Shown here piece by piece: positions 36,084-46,021 of a DNA stretch of 64,000 bases. Each line of letters opens with the position of its first letter. Position 1 is the stretch's first letter. Where the stretch lies: contig NZ_AP018207.1 in NCBI RefSeq assembly GCF_002367995.1, forward strand, positions 5,840,646-5,904,645, read 5' to 3'. The notes under the pieces are model-generated. The model made no database searches, was not told where the DNA came from, and saw nothing but the letters and a program-made list of their open reading frames with translations. This stretch comes from Calothrix brevissima NIES-22. GTDB lineage: Bacteria > Cyanobacteriota > Cyanobacteriia > Cyanobacteriales > Nostocaceae. Made by a program: the position numbers and the translations under genes.

Positions 36084-36719
36084 TGGTTGTTTCCTGATGA
36101 TGAATCAAATGCAGATATGTTGTCTAAAGTGAGGAAATGAAAACTCCGATGGGAAAAATGCGAACATCTTGCACATCTCGATTTCCGTTTCCTCTAGCCA
36201 ATCTTTCCAGACTTGTGAAGCAACGCGATCGCACCTTTTTTCACATTAGAGGCTAAAATCCTCCTATGCTTTTTGAACGTGGTTTTGCGCTTTCCAAGTT
36301 TGTACAAGCTGCAAAGTTAATCGTTCCTGCTGTATTACTTAATTGAGCGTATAAAAAATAACTCTATTTTGGTGTGATCCAAAACACTGCCAAAACTGGC
36401 GAAAACGAGTAGCAATTACCAGCTAAGTAGTCATTGTCAAACAATTTTGGATTTTAGATTTGCGATTTTGGATTGACTGCACCCACAAGGGGATGCAGCT
36501 TGGGGATTTTGGATTGACGATTTTAGATTTGTTCCGCCCACAAGGAGAGAAGTCAGAGCGCCGGAAGCCGGCGCTCTGAACTTCGGAGGCGGGGCTTGAA
36601 CCGAAAAATAATCCAAAATCCAAAATCTAAAATCTAAAATTGGCACGGTCAATATAATTTACAATCTCAATTTTTTAGGTTTAATATCTGGAATGACTGG
36701 ATGCTAGCAATTATGAGTA
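36084..36719. other. Gene-free region with hairpins and heptamers
   Basis: 636 bp between divergent genes; promoters of both flanking units should be here. It holds one HIP1 site (36227), arrays of TTTTGGA/TTTAGAT-type heptamers (about 36441-36480 and 36606-36640), a CTGCACCC/GGGGATGCAG hairpin (36478-36499) and a strong GC-rich hairpin at 36553-36579. Two open frames at 36423-36652 are only translated repeats. Confidence 0.6.
36553..36579. repeat. GC-rich perfect hairpin (12-bp arms, AAG loop)
   Basis: TCAGAGCGCCGG at 36553-36564 pairs with CCGGCGCTCTGA at 36568-36579. It has no T-tract, so it is not a standard terminator, and it is not a tRNA arm. It looks like a dispersed palindromic repeat. 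Confidence 0.7.
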
Positions 36720-39683
36720 ATGAAAATTGAAGGCAATAAATCTTTACTATTAAGTGGCGCGATCGCCGCTACCATATTGCAGACATTGGTTTTTGCTACA
36801 GATGTAGTAGCTCAAACTCCTCCCACAATTATCCCCGATCGCACTTTGGGAAATGAAAATTCCGCGATCGCACCAGTAAATTCCCAAGTTGACGAGATTG
36901 ATGGTGGAGCAATTCGCGGTGCTAACCTCTTTCACAGTTTTCAAGAATTCAATATCGGTGAAGGAAGAACAGCCTATTTTCGCAATCCTACGGGAATTGA
37001 GAATATCATTAGCCGCGTTACAGGTGAAAATCCTTCACGCTTGTTGGGAACTTTGGGTGTCTTAGGAAATGCAAATTTATTTTTGATCAATCCCCAGGGT
37101 ATCATTTTCGGCGCTAATGCCAAACTCGATCTGCGTGGTTCCTTTATTGCTAGCACCGCCAGTAGCCTTAATTTTGGCAATGGTATACAGTTTAGCGCTA
37201 CTAATCCCCAAGCACCGCCATTACTGGCGATTAAAGTCCCTCTGGGGTTGCAATTTGAGGGTATTACGGGAGCTATTAGTTTAAAAGATGCACGCCTAGT
37301 AATGTTGCCTGGGAGAAATTTGGCCTTGGTAGGTGGTAACGTTACCTTAGATGGTGCAACAATACTTGCTCCTGGGAGCCGAGTTGAGTTAGGCAGTTTG
37401 GCAGGAGCAGGGATAGTAGAATTAAATCAAAATGGTAACTTGAGCTTTCCATCTGATGTCCTCCGTAGCAACGTTTCCCTAATTAACGGTTCCCAGGTGA
37501 ATGTCCGTAGCAACGGCGGTGGTAGCATTATTATTAATGCTCAGAATGTGCAGATAGATAAAGGAAGTACTCTTAGAGCAGGTATTGCTTCAGGTCAAGG
37601 TACTGTTGACAGTGTAGCTGGAGATATTGAAATTACTGCGACAGATGCAGTTAGCCTCAGTGGTACAGGTAGCTTTATTTCTAATGCTGTCCGAGATAAT
37701 GCTAGAGGTAAAGGAGGTAATGTCAGCATTAGTGCAGGTTCACTCGCTGTGACTGAAGGCTTTCAAATCTTTGCTGGCACCTATGGACAAGGAGATGTTG
37801 GCAATGTGAATATTAATGTTGCCGATACCATAGTTTTTGATGGTATAGGAACCAATGGGATTAATACTGGCGCATACAATGCAGTTACCGAAACCGGCAT
37901 AGGTCGTGGAGGTAATCTCAACATCATAGCCAATTCCCTGAACATGACCAATGGAGCTATTTTAGAAGCTAGCACGGTGGGACGAGGTAATGCGGGAAAC
38001 GTCAATATTTTTGTCCGTGATACCGCTAACTTTGAAGGAGAGGTTGCTGATTTTAATCCAGTATTGGGTTCGACATTTAGTAGTGGTGTCTACAGTCGTG
38101 TCGATCGCTTTGCCGTCGGCAATGCTGGTAATGTTAATGTCACAGCCAGAACAGTCAAAGTAAATCATGGTGCAGTACTCACAACTAGTACTGCGGGGCA
38201 GGGAAATGCAGGTAATGTAATTATTAACGCTCAGAATATTTTATTCAATGGTGAAGGTCGCTTTAACGATAGACCTGGATTTAAATTTTTTCAGTCTAGT
38301 GGTGCTTTTAGCAGTGTGAAAAACAAAGGTGAGGGACATGGTGGAAATGTAATTGTTAACGCCAATTCTTTATCCTTAACTAATGGTGCTGTAGTAGTCA
38401 CCAGCACGCGGGGAGTCGGTGATGCAGGTGATATTTTAGTTAATGGTGCTGATACTGTCACTATTGCTGGGTATGCTGGCGATGGTTATTCGAGTGGACT
38501 TTACAGCAATACCGAACCATTGGGAATTGGTAAAGGTGGAGAAATCACAGTCAATACAGCTCATCTACAGGTAGAAAATGGAGCAGTAATTAATGCTTTA
38601 ACCGCCAATGCTGGTAGCGGCGGTAGTATTGTGATTAATGCTCAAACCTTAACAGCCAGTAATGGGGGACAAATACTTACGGCTACTCGCAGTAATGGCA
38701 ATGCAGGTAATATTCAACTTAATGTTGCCGATAGTATCATCCTGACTGGTAGCGATGCGAGTTATAGCGATCGCGTTTTGGGAATCAGTACAATTGGCTT
38801 GGATACCCTGACTAATCAAGGTGCGGCTAGTGGGGTAATAGCTAGTGCAGATGCTAATTCCACAGGTAATGGCGGTAATATATTTCTCCGCTCTAACCGC
38901 TTAATTATTCAAAATCAAGCTCCCATTACAGTCAGCAGTCAAGGTGCAGGAACAGCCGGAAATATCGAAATTGCTGCTAAATCCATTCTCTTGGACAATC
39001 AAGGCGCGATTACTGCCGAAACCACATCCACTAATGGCGGAGATATTACTCTCCAAGTCCAGGATTTATTACTGATGCGTCACAACAGCTTAATATCTAC
39101 CACTGCCGGCACAGGACAAGCTCCGGGTAATGGTGGTAATATCAAAATCAATGCAGAAAATGGCTTTATTGTCGCTGTCTCCTCAGAAAATAACGATATT
39201 ATTGCTAATGCTTTTGAGGGTAAGGGCGGTTTCATTGATATTACATCTTTTGGGTTATTTGGGTTAGAGCAGCGCGAACAACTCACTCCAGTCAGTGATA
39301 TCACAGCTTTTTCACAACAAAATTCGCAATTAAATGGCGTAATTGAAATTGACACTTCTGGTATCGATCCCAATCGGGGATTAGCGAATTTACCAGAAGA
39401 ACCCCGCAGTGTAGAAATTGCTGAAGGTTGTCAAGCTAGTGGCGAACAAACGGCGCGGGTGCAATTTTTTGAAACCGGACATGGCGGTTCACCACCAAAA
39501 CCAGATGAACCACTGAATGCGGATATTTTTCTCGCTGATTGGATTGATGATAATGTCGTTCTAGAAAATAGTTTTCATGCAGTAAATTTACCGCATTTAC
39601 TAAATTTAGATAGAAAAATCCAACTAGCTAAAAATATAATTTCTTCGGCTAATTTCCGGCATTTAGCTTGCAAAAAAAATTAA
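36720..39683 (+). CDS. TpsA-like filamentous-haemagglutinin N-terminal domain protein
   Basis: Large secreted beta-helix protein of the two-partner-secretion type. Residues 1-31 are a signal peptide (ILQTLVFATDVVAQ). Residues about 33-165 form the haemagglutinin N-terminal domain needed for recognition by a TpsB pore, with FHSFQEFNIGEG, RNPTGIENIISRVTG and the hallmark FLINPQGIIFGANA. The rest is a long series of GGNVxIxA-type rungs typical of a right-handed beta helix. A cysteine pair occurs near the C-terminus (EGCQASGE, HLACKKN), as in other cyanobacterial members. No TpsB/FhaC gene lies in the window. A CHAT protein gene follows 242 bp downstream on the same strand. The function is probably adhesion or a surface matrix; no toxin domain is visible. 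The ATG at 36720 gives the conserved signal peptide. Confidence 0.85.
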   Translation: MKIEGNKSLLLSGAIAATILQTLVFATDVVAQTPPTIIPDRTLGNENSAIAPVNSQVDEIDGGAIRGANLFHSFQEFNIGEGRTAYFRNPTGIENIISRVTGENPSRLLGTLGVLGNANLFLINPQGIIFGANAKLDLRGSFIASTASSLNFGNGIQFSATNPQAPPLLAIKVPLGLQFEGITGAISLKDARLVMLPGRNLALVGGNVTLDGATILAPGSRVELGSLAGAGIVELNQNGNLSFPSDVLRSNVSLINGSQVNVRSNGGGSIIINAQNVQIDKGSTLRAGIASGQGTVDSVAGDIEITATDAVSLSGTGSFISNAVRDNARGKGGNVSISAGSLAVTEGFQIFAGTYGQGDVGNVNINVADTIVFDGIGTNGINTGAYNAVTETGIGRGGNLNIIANSLNMTNGAILEASTVGRGNAGNVNIFVRDTANFEGEVADFNPVLGSTFSSGVYSRVDRFAVGNAGNVNVTARTVKVNHGAVLTTSTAGQGNAGNVIINAQNILFNGEGRFNDRPGFKFFQSSGAFSSVKNKGEGHGGNVIVNANSLSLTNGAVVVTSTRGVGDAGDILVNGADTVTIAGYAGDGYSSGLYSNTEPLGIGKGGEITVNTAHLQVENGAVINALTANAGSGGSIVINAQTLTASNGGQILTATRSNGNAGNIQLNVADSIILTGSDASYSDRVLGISTIGLDTLTNQGAASGVIASADANSTGNGGNIFLRSNRLIIQNQAPITVSSQGAGTAGNIEIAAKSILLDNQGAITAETTSTNGGDITLQVQDLLLMRHNSLISTTAGTGQAPGNGGNIKINAENGFIVAVSSENNDIIANAFEGKGGFIDITSFGLFGLEQREQLTPVSDITAFSQQNSQLNGVIEIDTSGIDPNRGLANLPEEPRSVEIAEGCQASGEQTARVQFFETGHGGSPPKPDEPLNADIFLADWIDDNVVLENSFHAVNLPHLLNLDRKIQLAKNIISSANFRHLACKKN

Positions 39684-39925
39684 CTATAGGCATCAGATTT
39701 GATGATTGAAAAAATCTAATCATATTGTAGTAGCATAGCAAAGCTAAAATTTTGTAATAAATCTCTTCTTTCTCTGTGTTCTCTGCGCCTCTGCGGTTTA
39801 TTAACGCAATATTTTAGTCCTGTTATTGCAATAGTTACACTTTTTGATAACGCACCATATTTGCGGCTAAGTGTATTTCATAAATCAAATATAAATTCTA
39901 TATCCCTACATTAGAAAGTAAACCT

Positions 39926-42760
39926 ATGGCAAGTCAGCATTACAAATTATTAACCCGCAAAATTTACTTTACTTGTTACTTAATGAGCAAGAAACTATTA
40001 CAGCAATTTTATTATGTCTGGAATGTGATTTTACGGATCTTGATTTACATCAAATATGCTAGAAATCGCTTATTAATTTTCGGTCTAGTTACTCTGCTGA
40101 CAACAATATTAATTTCTCCAGCATTTCCCCAAACATCAATTATCCCAGAAATCAATCAAAGCAAATTGGATGGGCAACAGTTATTACAACAAGGTAAAAG
40201 CTATTATCATAAAGGACAATACCAGGAAGCAATCAAGTATTTAAAACAAGCATTACCAATATTTCAAGATAGCAATGATGCCTTAAAGCAAGCTATCACT
40301 TTAAGTAATCTGTCATTAACATATCAACAATTAGCAGACTGGGAGCAAGCACAAAAATCTATTGAAGGTAGTTTGAGAATATTAGAAAATAACCCCAAAT
40401 ATCGCAAATTATATGCTCAATCCTTAGATATTCAAGGTCGTCTGTGGTATTTGCGGGGACAAGCAGAAGTAGCTTTAAAAAGTTTGCAACAATCCACAGC
40501 AATTTATCAACAATTAGGTGATGAAGCGGGAAGAATCGGTAGTTTGATTAATCAAGCTCAAGCTTTGCAAAGTTTGGGACTTTATCAACAGGCTTTGGAG
40601 ATATTAGAAGATTTACAACAAGCACTCAACAATATACCTGACACTGCTATCAAAGCTCAAGCATTACTGAGTCTGGGTAATGTTTTACGTGCTGTAGGTG
40701 AGTTAAAACAATCCCAAGCAGTTTTGCAAACAAGCCTAACTTTAGTTACAGAATCACCATCTCTCAGCGCCAAACCGGAAATTAAAAGCGCTGTGTTGCT
40801 TAGTTTAGCAAATACTCTGCGCGATCGCGGTCATTTAATCCGCGATCGCCAACGTACAGTTAAGTATGATACGATTCCTTGGCGTTGTCAGACTATAGCC
40901 TTACCAGAAGAGTCTCTGAGCTTTTATCAGAGTGCAGCACTCTTATACAGTCAAGCAATTTCTCAATTTTCATCATCACCCACAGGGGTACAAGCACAGA
41001 TTAATTACTTGAGTTTATTAGTTGAGACAGGAAAATTTGTCGATGCCCAAACCTTAGCAGATAAAATTAGCATGACAGAATTTCCTGGTGGTCGTCAAGG
41101 AGTCTACGCTCAAATTAATTTAGCAAAAAATCTTGCCTGTTTACAACAACAAAATACCTTAATTAATCCTCCTTTATGGCAAAAAGTTGAGAGTTTATTA
41201 GCAACATCCGAGCAACAAGCAAGAAAACTACAAGATACCCGTGCATTATCATACTCTCTGGGTAATTATGGGGGATTTTATGAATATTTGGCTGGGATAA
41301 TTCCCGAAGAGTCTCAGGTAAAATCAAAAAATGCAGCCTATCTCAATTATCTAATAAAGAGTCAAAAGCTGACTCAAGAAGCTTTAATTTTAGCGCTAAC
41401 AATTACTGCACCAGATATTACTTATCAATGGGAATGGCAATTAGGCAGACTGTTAGCACTACAAGACAAACAGCCAGAGGCAATTAAATTTTATCAAATG
41501 GCTGTAGCCAGTCTTAAATCTGTGCGGAATGATTTATTAGCCATCAATTCTGACGTGCAATTTTCCTATCGAGATGATGTAGAGCCTGTATATCGAGGAT
41601 TAGTTAATTTACTCTTAAGTAATCAGGATAATACACAATCAGCAACATATTTAAAGTCTGCGATTGAAAATATAGATTCCTTGCAGCTAGCTGAACTCCA
41701 AAACTTTCTCAATTGTAACCTAACGCAATTAGTCAAACTTGACCAAGAAGTTGAAAATATTGATAGTCAAGCTGCCTTTATCTATCCCATTATTCTTGAG
41801 GATAGATTAGATGTAATTTTTAAATTACCAAATCAAAAGATAGAACATCATGTGGAATTGATTAAACGCGATAATATCCAGAATAATATCAAACAACTAA
41901 GACAATCTATTATAAATCGGAATGTTAGCAAAGTTAGAGAACAATCAAAAGAAATTTATAGCTGGTTAATTAAACCGCTTGAGCAATATATTAGCGACAA
42001 AAATGAAATCAAAACCTTAGTTTTTGTATTGGATGGAGAATTCAGAAACATTCCGATGGGTATTTTATATGATGCCCAAAATAATGAATACCTGATTCAG
42101 AAACAGTATGCATTAGCTTTAGTACCAGGGTTGCAAATTTTTGATTTAAAACCTTTACCAATTAATAAATTAAAGGTTTTAGGTGCGGGTATCAGTGAGA
42201 AAATGGAAAATGTAGAAAATCATAGCTTCAATCCGCTTAACATCGATGAATTGCAGCAAATTGAAAAGTTACTACCTACTAAATTAATTTTGAATAGCCA
42301 ATTTACTAAAATCAATCTACTCCAGCAAATTAAAAATAATACATTTTCTGTTTTGCATATAGCAACTCATGGTAACTTTAGTTCCGATCCAGAAAATACC
42401 TATATTCTTGCTTATCATCAGCTACTTAAAGCCAAAGATTTAAACAATTTACTGCGAAATAATGCCATTAAATTACTAATTCTTAGTGCTTGTGAAACAG
42501 CAGAAGGTGATAATCGAGCTATTTTAGGATTAGCAGGATTAGCAGTAAAAGCAGGAGCGCATAGTACAATATCAACTTTGTGGCAAGTTAATGATGATTC
42601 GACAGCAAAAATTATGGCAGAATTCTATCATCAATTAAAACAAGGTAACATTAGTAAAGCCGAAGCACTTCATCAAGCACAAAAAGCTCTGTTAAATCAA
42701 CCAGAATATCAAAATCCTTATTTTTGGGCACCTTATATATTAGTGGGAAATTGGCGATGA
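39926..42760 (+). CDS. TPR-CHAT caspase-like protease
   Basis: Probable cysteine protease of clan CD with a repeat sensor. An unusually long basic N-terminus leads to a hydrophobic segment (about residues 46-68, RLLIFGLVTLLTTILISPAFP), so the protein is exported or membrane-anchored. TPR motifs follow from about 75 to 300 (GKSYYHKGQYQEAIKYLKQAL). Helical repeats continue to about 600. The CHAT domain spans about 640-944, with catalytic His815 in IATHGNFSS and Cys856 in LSACETA, and the conserved AGLAVKAGAHSTISTLWQVND. Both catalytic residues are present, so it should be active. An alternative start is the ATG at 39983. It follows the TpsA-like gene and faces the CHAT-CHASE2 operon. Its substrate is unknown; the TpsA-like protein is one candidate. 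Confidence 0.85.
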   Translation: MASQHYKLLTRKIYFTCYLMSKKLLQQFYYVWNVILRILIYIKYARNRLLIFGLVTLLTTILISPAFPQTSIIPEINQSKLDGQQLLQQGKSYYHKGQYQEAIKYLKQALPIFQDSNDALKQAITLSNLSLTYQQLADWEQAQKSIEGSLRILENNPKYRKLYAQSLDIQGRLWYLRGQAEVALKSLQQSTAIYQQLGDEAGRIGSLINQAQALQSLGLYQQALEILEDLQQALNNIPDTAIKAQALLSLGNVLRAVGELKQSQAVLQTSLTLVTESPSLSAKPEIKSAVLLSLANTLRDRGHLIRDRQRTVKYDTIPWRCQTIALPEESLSFYQSAALLYSQAISQFSSSPTGVQAQINYLSLLVETGKFVDAQTLADKISMTEFPGGRQGVYAQINLAKNLACLQQQNTLINPPLWQKVESLLATSEQQARKLQDTRALSYSLGNYGGFYEYLAGIIPEESQVKSKNAAYLNYLIKSQKLTQEALILALTITAPDITYQWEWQLGRLLALQDKQPEAIKFYQMAVASLKSVRNDLLAINSDVQFSYRDDVEPVYRGLVNLLLSNQDNTQSATYLKSAIENIDSLQLAELQNFLNCNLTQLVKLDQEVENIDSQAAFIYPIILEDRLDVIFKLPNQKIEHHVELIKRDNIQNNIKQLRQSIINRNVSKVREQSKEIYSWLIKPLEQYISDKNEIKTLVFVLDGEFRNIPMGILYDAQNNEYLIQKQYALALVPGLQIFDLKPLPINKLKVLGAGISEKMENVENHSFNPLNIDELQQIEKLLPTKLILNSQFTKINLLQQIKNNTFSVLHIATHGNFSSDPENTYILAYHQLLKAKDLNNLLRNNAIKLLILSACETAEGDNRAILGLAGLAVKAGAHSTISTLWQVNDDSTAKIMAEFYHQLKQGNISKAEALHQAQKALLNQPEYQNPYFWAPYILVGNWR

Positions 42761-42761
42761 A

Positions 42762-42849
42762 TAATATTGGGCATTGGGTATTGGGCATTGGGCAGTCTTG
42801 AATTTTGAATTTTGAATTTTGAATTTTGAGTTTTGAATTTTGAATTTTT
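42762..42849. repeat. Heptamer arrays between convergent genes
   Basis: Three to four TGGGCAT-type units (about 42768-42796) are followed by about seven TTTTGAA units (42799-42848, one of them TTTTGAG). They fill almost the whole 104-bp gap between the convergent CHAT and DUF928 genes. Confidence 0.8.
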
Positions 42850-42864
42850 AACGTAGCTTATGCT

Positions 42865-43611
42865 TTAATTACCATCAGATGTAACCGTCGTTGAACCGAT
42901 GAAAGTTTCTTGTGCTACCCATTGTTTACCCAACAGCTGCAATAAGTTATTCCAAGCAGCTTGAATCGCAGCATCATCTGGGTATTGAAAATGCAGTTCT
43001 GCTAGATGATTGACAGCATCGTACCAAATATTGTTTTTAGTATAAAAATTTAGGCTTTGTGACTTATCAAGTGTGAGGTTGTGTACGCGATCGCTATCTA
43101 CTATCTTACGCTGTATCCAACCATCAACAACGGCATCTGGTTCATCACTATGGCTAGCTTGACACTTGAGCAGCAAATACCAACGATAATTTTGGTTGGG
43201 TTGCAGTGAATGAGGAGAATTTGCAGGAAGGCTGATTTTGATTAGCCCTGGCTTTGCCGCTAACTTAACCGCCCCATGATAAAGTGTATTGTGTTCCTGC
43301 CCATCAAGTAATAAAAATTCTGCTGTCTTCACCTCATCCTGACTATAAGGCACGTAAAACCAAAAGCTAGGATTTGCAGATATAGTAAAATCGCTACCAT
43401 TATTAGCGTTGATTGCTGTTAATGGCTGATTTGTCTGCTTACAAGTCGTCGCTGGGCGTGTTGTTCCTGGTGTGGAATTTCCTTTCGGTGTACCTGTAGT
43501 TGGTGGTTTGGGTGGTGAAGTCGCTTCAACATGGGGTTGTAATAGTCTTGGTGCAGTCAGCATCAACATACTAGTACAGAGGAATCTGATGAAAATTTGA
43601 CTTTTGTTCAT
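42865..43611 (-). CDS. DUF928-family exported protein
   Basis: Exported protein of unknown function. A signal peptide (residues 1-31, cleavage after HVEA) precedes a Pro/Thr-rich linker. The folded part starts near residue 62 and has the family's layout: NPSFWFYVPYSQDEVKTAEFLLLD, KISLPANSPHSLQPNQNYRWYLLLKC and VDGWIQR. This is a beta-rich domain with a conserved Cys (LLLKCQ). DUF928 genes commonly stand next to CHASE2/CHAT genes in cyanobacteria, as here (22 bp after the CHAT-CHASE2 stop). It is the last gene of the sigma-DUF1822-CHAT/CHASE2-DUF928 operon. The extracytoplasmic location matches that of the CHASE2 sensor domain, so it could be its ligand-binding or inhibitory partner; that is inference. 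Confidence 0.8.
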   Translation of the reverse strand: MNKSQIFIRFLCTSMLMLTAPRLLQPHVEATSPPKPPTTGTPKGNSTPGTTRPATTCKQTNQPLTAINANNGSDFTISANPSFWFYVPYSQDEVKTAEFLLLDGQEHNTLYHGAVKLAAKPGLIKISLPANSPHSLQPNQNYRWYLLLKCQASHSDEPDAVVDGWIQRKIVDSDRVHNLTLDKSQSLNFYTKNNIWYDAVNHLAELHFQYPDDAAIQAAWNNLLQLLGKQWVAQETFIGSTTVTSDGN

Positions 43612-43633
43612 GTTTTGTTGTTTACTAGCAATA

Positions 43634-46021
43634 CTAGGGCAAATAGTGTTTACTGCTATTCACTCCGCGATATATCCAGATCACACCCCAAGGTGCAATT
43701 AATCCAATCATTGTGGGGACAAGTGGTAGCCAGCCACCGAAAGTAAAGATAATCCCACAGATTCCGTATAAAATAGCGCTACATATAACAATTGCCAAGC
43801 CTCGGTGAAGGTAAGTATGCAGCCGCACAACAACACTTCCCACCAATACCCAACAAAATATCCATAAAGCATCACCCCACTGTGGCAACCACCATAACAT
43901 TGGGCGATGATTTTCTACAGTACTGAGGATTTGACTGGCTATATGTGCATGAATATATAAAGAGCGCATTTCACCGTCAGGTGTTGGCTGAGAATCTTTG
44001 ACGCTAGGAGCCACGACACCAATCAGGATAATTCTACCTTTTACCCAATTGGGATTAAAGCGATCGCTATCTAAATTGAGAATATCTCTCACGGTGACTT
44101 GTTGAGCAATTTGGGTAGGTTCAAGGGTGTGGCGGTAATTAATTAGTAGTTGATTCCCACGCGCATCTAAGTTTTGATAACCGCCACTGTATCTTTCTAA
44201 TCTCTTGACAATAACTGAGCCAAATTGCCAATTATCTTTTAAAGTTTCTACAGGAATTTTCTGCGAATTAAAATAACGATATGCTAATTGCCAACCCAAG
44301 GAATAATTTGTCTCGCAAATAGCATCTGTAGATATGGGATTTTCGCTGCGGGATAACAGATAGCGACGAACTGTGGTATCGTGGCTGTTGATTTGTGTAT
44401 CATTAAACAAGTCAACAAAACCGACTTGGGTTTTGGGAGTAGTAGGTGGAGGTGCAATATTTTGGTCAATACCATTATTAAATGCACATACAGTAATTAA
44501 ATTTTGATTTTTTTGCCAATGATTAACTAATGCTTGATGTCCGACTATATCATTTCTGGGTACAGGTAAATCCCTGACAATATTTAAACCAATGGCTGCT
44601 GGTTGATAATGCTGCAATTTATCCACAACTTTAGCTAATACAGCATCAGGTAGAGGATAACCATAAGTACGAATGTCTTTTTCATCTGCACCCACGATTA
44701 ACAGACGACTGTCTGGGGATTCTAATGGACGCATTTGCATCAGATGATCAAAGGCTTTCAGTTCCCATACTTGAAATATACCAAGCGATCGCATTCCCAT
44801 CAACAAAATTGTCACCAGCCAACTCAAACTCAACAATCCTTTAAAATTGAGTTGGCTGGGATACCAAGCTAACGGCTGAATTTTCTGAACTACTTGATTT
44901 TTACCTTGTAAATCTTCCCAAGTTGGCGATAACTCTGCTGGGTTTTGAAAAATCACTGGTAACCAACTTGCACAGGGAAATTCACTTTCTAAACCTTGCA
45001 ATTTCTCTCTGGCTTGACGCACTGCTAAATACAATGATTTACCCGCAGCAAAGTTTAGCAGAAAATCCTTCAAAAACTCCTGTGCTATTTTATCGGGGAT
45101 TTTCTCCCGCATCACAATAATTTGCGGAATCTGTAAGTCTTGTATTGCTTCTGCTAACGCTAAACCCTGACAAGAGTTAAAAATTGCTATTTGTAAACCA
45201 TTTTTGATAGCCGTTTGTAAGGCGTTTCTCAATTGATTAATATTGAGGCTTTCTGTTTTATTAATATTAATACCAGATTCTCTTGTAGATGTACTACAGC
45301 TATGTCCCGCAAAAAATAAAATATGCCATCCTTGTTTTTCCCAAAGCAAATTATCAACTTCTGAACGCTTCGGTTCTACTAAAAATACAGTTTCGGCATT
45401 TGGTAAACTAGCTAATAATTTTTGATCGGTATTGATATTAATACCTGTACTATCACCAAGAATTGCTAAGATTTTAACTTGATTTAAAGTAGAGTTATTG
45501 GCATTGATAGCTTCAAATTCAACAGCACTAAAAGCAAATTCAGCTTGAGGATAATCGCTGAAAAAATGCCAATTATGCCAAGGCAGTTTTTTGATGAGAT
45601 TTTCTGCGGTTTGAATAACAAAGCGAATTTCATCATCTATACTTAATTGTCTACGTAATTGGCGGTCAATATCACGAAATTCTTCAGCATCTAGCCAAAT
45701 ATTAATTTGTTTTTGGATTTCTTGGCAAACTTTTTCAAAGTCTACATCAGAAACATGAGTTACATCAGCATTATCAATTTTAATGCCTTCATATCTGTCA
45801 TGAAACTGCCGAAAACCTGCCATTAAATAACGAGATTCATAAATCAATTCATACAGCAATTGCCAACGCTGGTATAAGTCGATGAGAATTGGTGCAGCAG
45901 GTAAACTACCTTGATATTGTCTCCATTTATGTTTACTTTTTTCTAATATTTGTACAGTCACAAAAGGAAAGCCTGAGTGCAAGTTACCTTTTCCCAGGTT
46001 TAAGATAACTAACTTGCTCAT
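43634..46021 (-). CDS. CHAT-CHASE2 membrane fusion: caspase-like protease joined to an extracytoplasmic sensor
   Basis: Candidate receptor-protease. Residues about 1-175 are a helical N-terminal part. Residues about 180-360 form a CHAT domain with His240 in FFAGHS and Cys284 in FNSCQGLALAEA, so both catalytic residues are kept. A membrane segment lies near 395-411 (LSWLVTILLMGM). The CHASE2 sensor domain spans about 415-690: LKAFDHLMQMRP, LLIVGADEKDIRTYGYPLPD and the GRIILIGVVAPS signature before the exit. Three closing membrane segments lie at about 705-785. The usual CHASE2 partners are kinases or cyclases at the C-terminus; here the effector is at the N-terminus and is a protease. The start overlaps the DUF1822 stop by 4 bp (ATGA), so translation is coupled. 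The signal and substrate are unknown. Confidence 0.85.
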   Translation of the reverse strand: MSKLVILNLGKGNLHSGFPFVTVQILEKSKHKWRQYQGSLPAAPILIDLYQRWQLLYELIYESRYLMAGFRQFHDRYEGIKIDNADVTHVSDVDFEKVCQEIQKQINIWLDAEEFRDIDRQLRRQLSIDDEIRFVIQTAENLIKKLPWHNWHFFSDYPQAEFAFSAVEFEAINANNSTLNQVKILAILGDSTGININTDQKLLASLPNAETVFLVEPKRSEVDNLLWEKQGWHILFFAGHSCSTSTRESGININKTESLNINQLRNALQTAIKNGLQIAIFNSCQGLALAEAIQDLQIPQIIVMREKIPDKIAQEFLKDFLLNFAAGKSLYLAVRQAREKLQGLESEFPCASWLPVIFQNPAELSPTWEDLQGKNQVVQKIQPLAWYPSQLNFKGLLSLSWLVTILLMGMRSLGIFQVWELKAFDHLMQMRPLESPDSRLLIVGADEKDIRTYGYPLPDAVLAKVVDKLQHYQPAAIGLNIVRDLPVPRNDIVGHQALVNHWQKNQNLITVCAFNNGIDQNIAPPPTTPKTQVGFVDLFNDTQINSHDTTVRRYLLSRSENPISTDAICETNYSLGWQLAYRYFNSQKIPVETLKDNWQFGSVIVKRLERYSGGYQNLDARGNQLLINYRHTLEPTQIAQQVTVRDILNLDSDRFNPNWVKGRIILIGVVAPSVKDSQPTPDGEMRSLYIHAHIASQILSTVENHRPMLWWLPQWGDALWIFCWVLVGSVVVRLHTYLHRGLAIVICSAILYGICGIIFTFGGWLPLVPTMIGLIAPWGVIWIYRGVNSSKHYLP

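Noticed and set aside
36553-36579. GC-rich hairpin as part of a tRNA
   Set aside because: There is only one stem, with no acceptor arm or T-loop; it is a dispersed palindrome.
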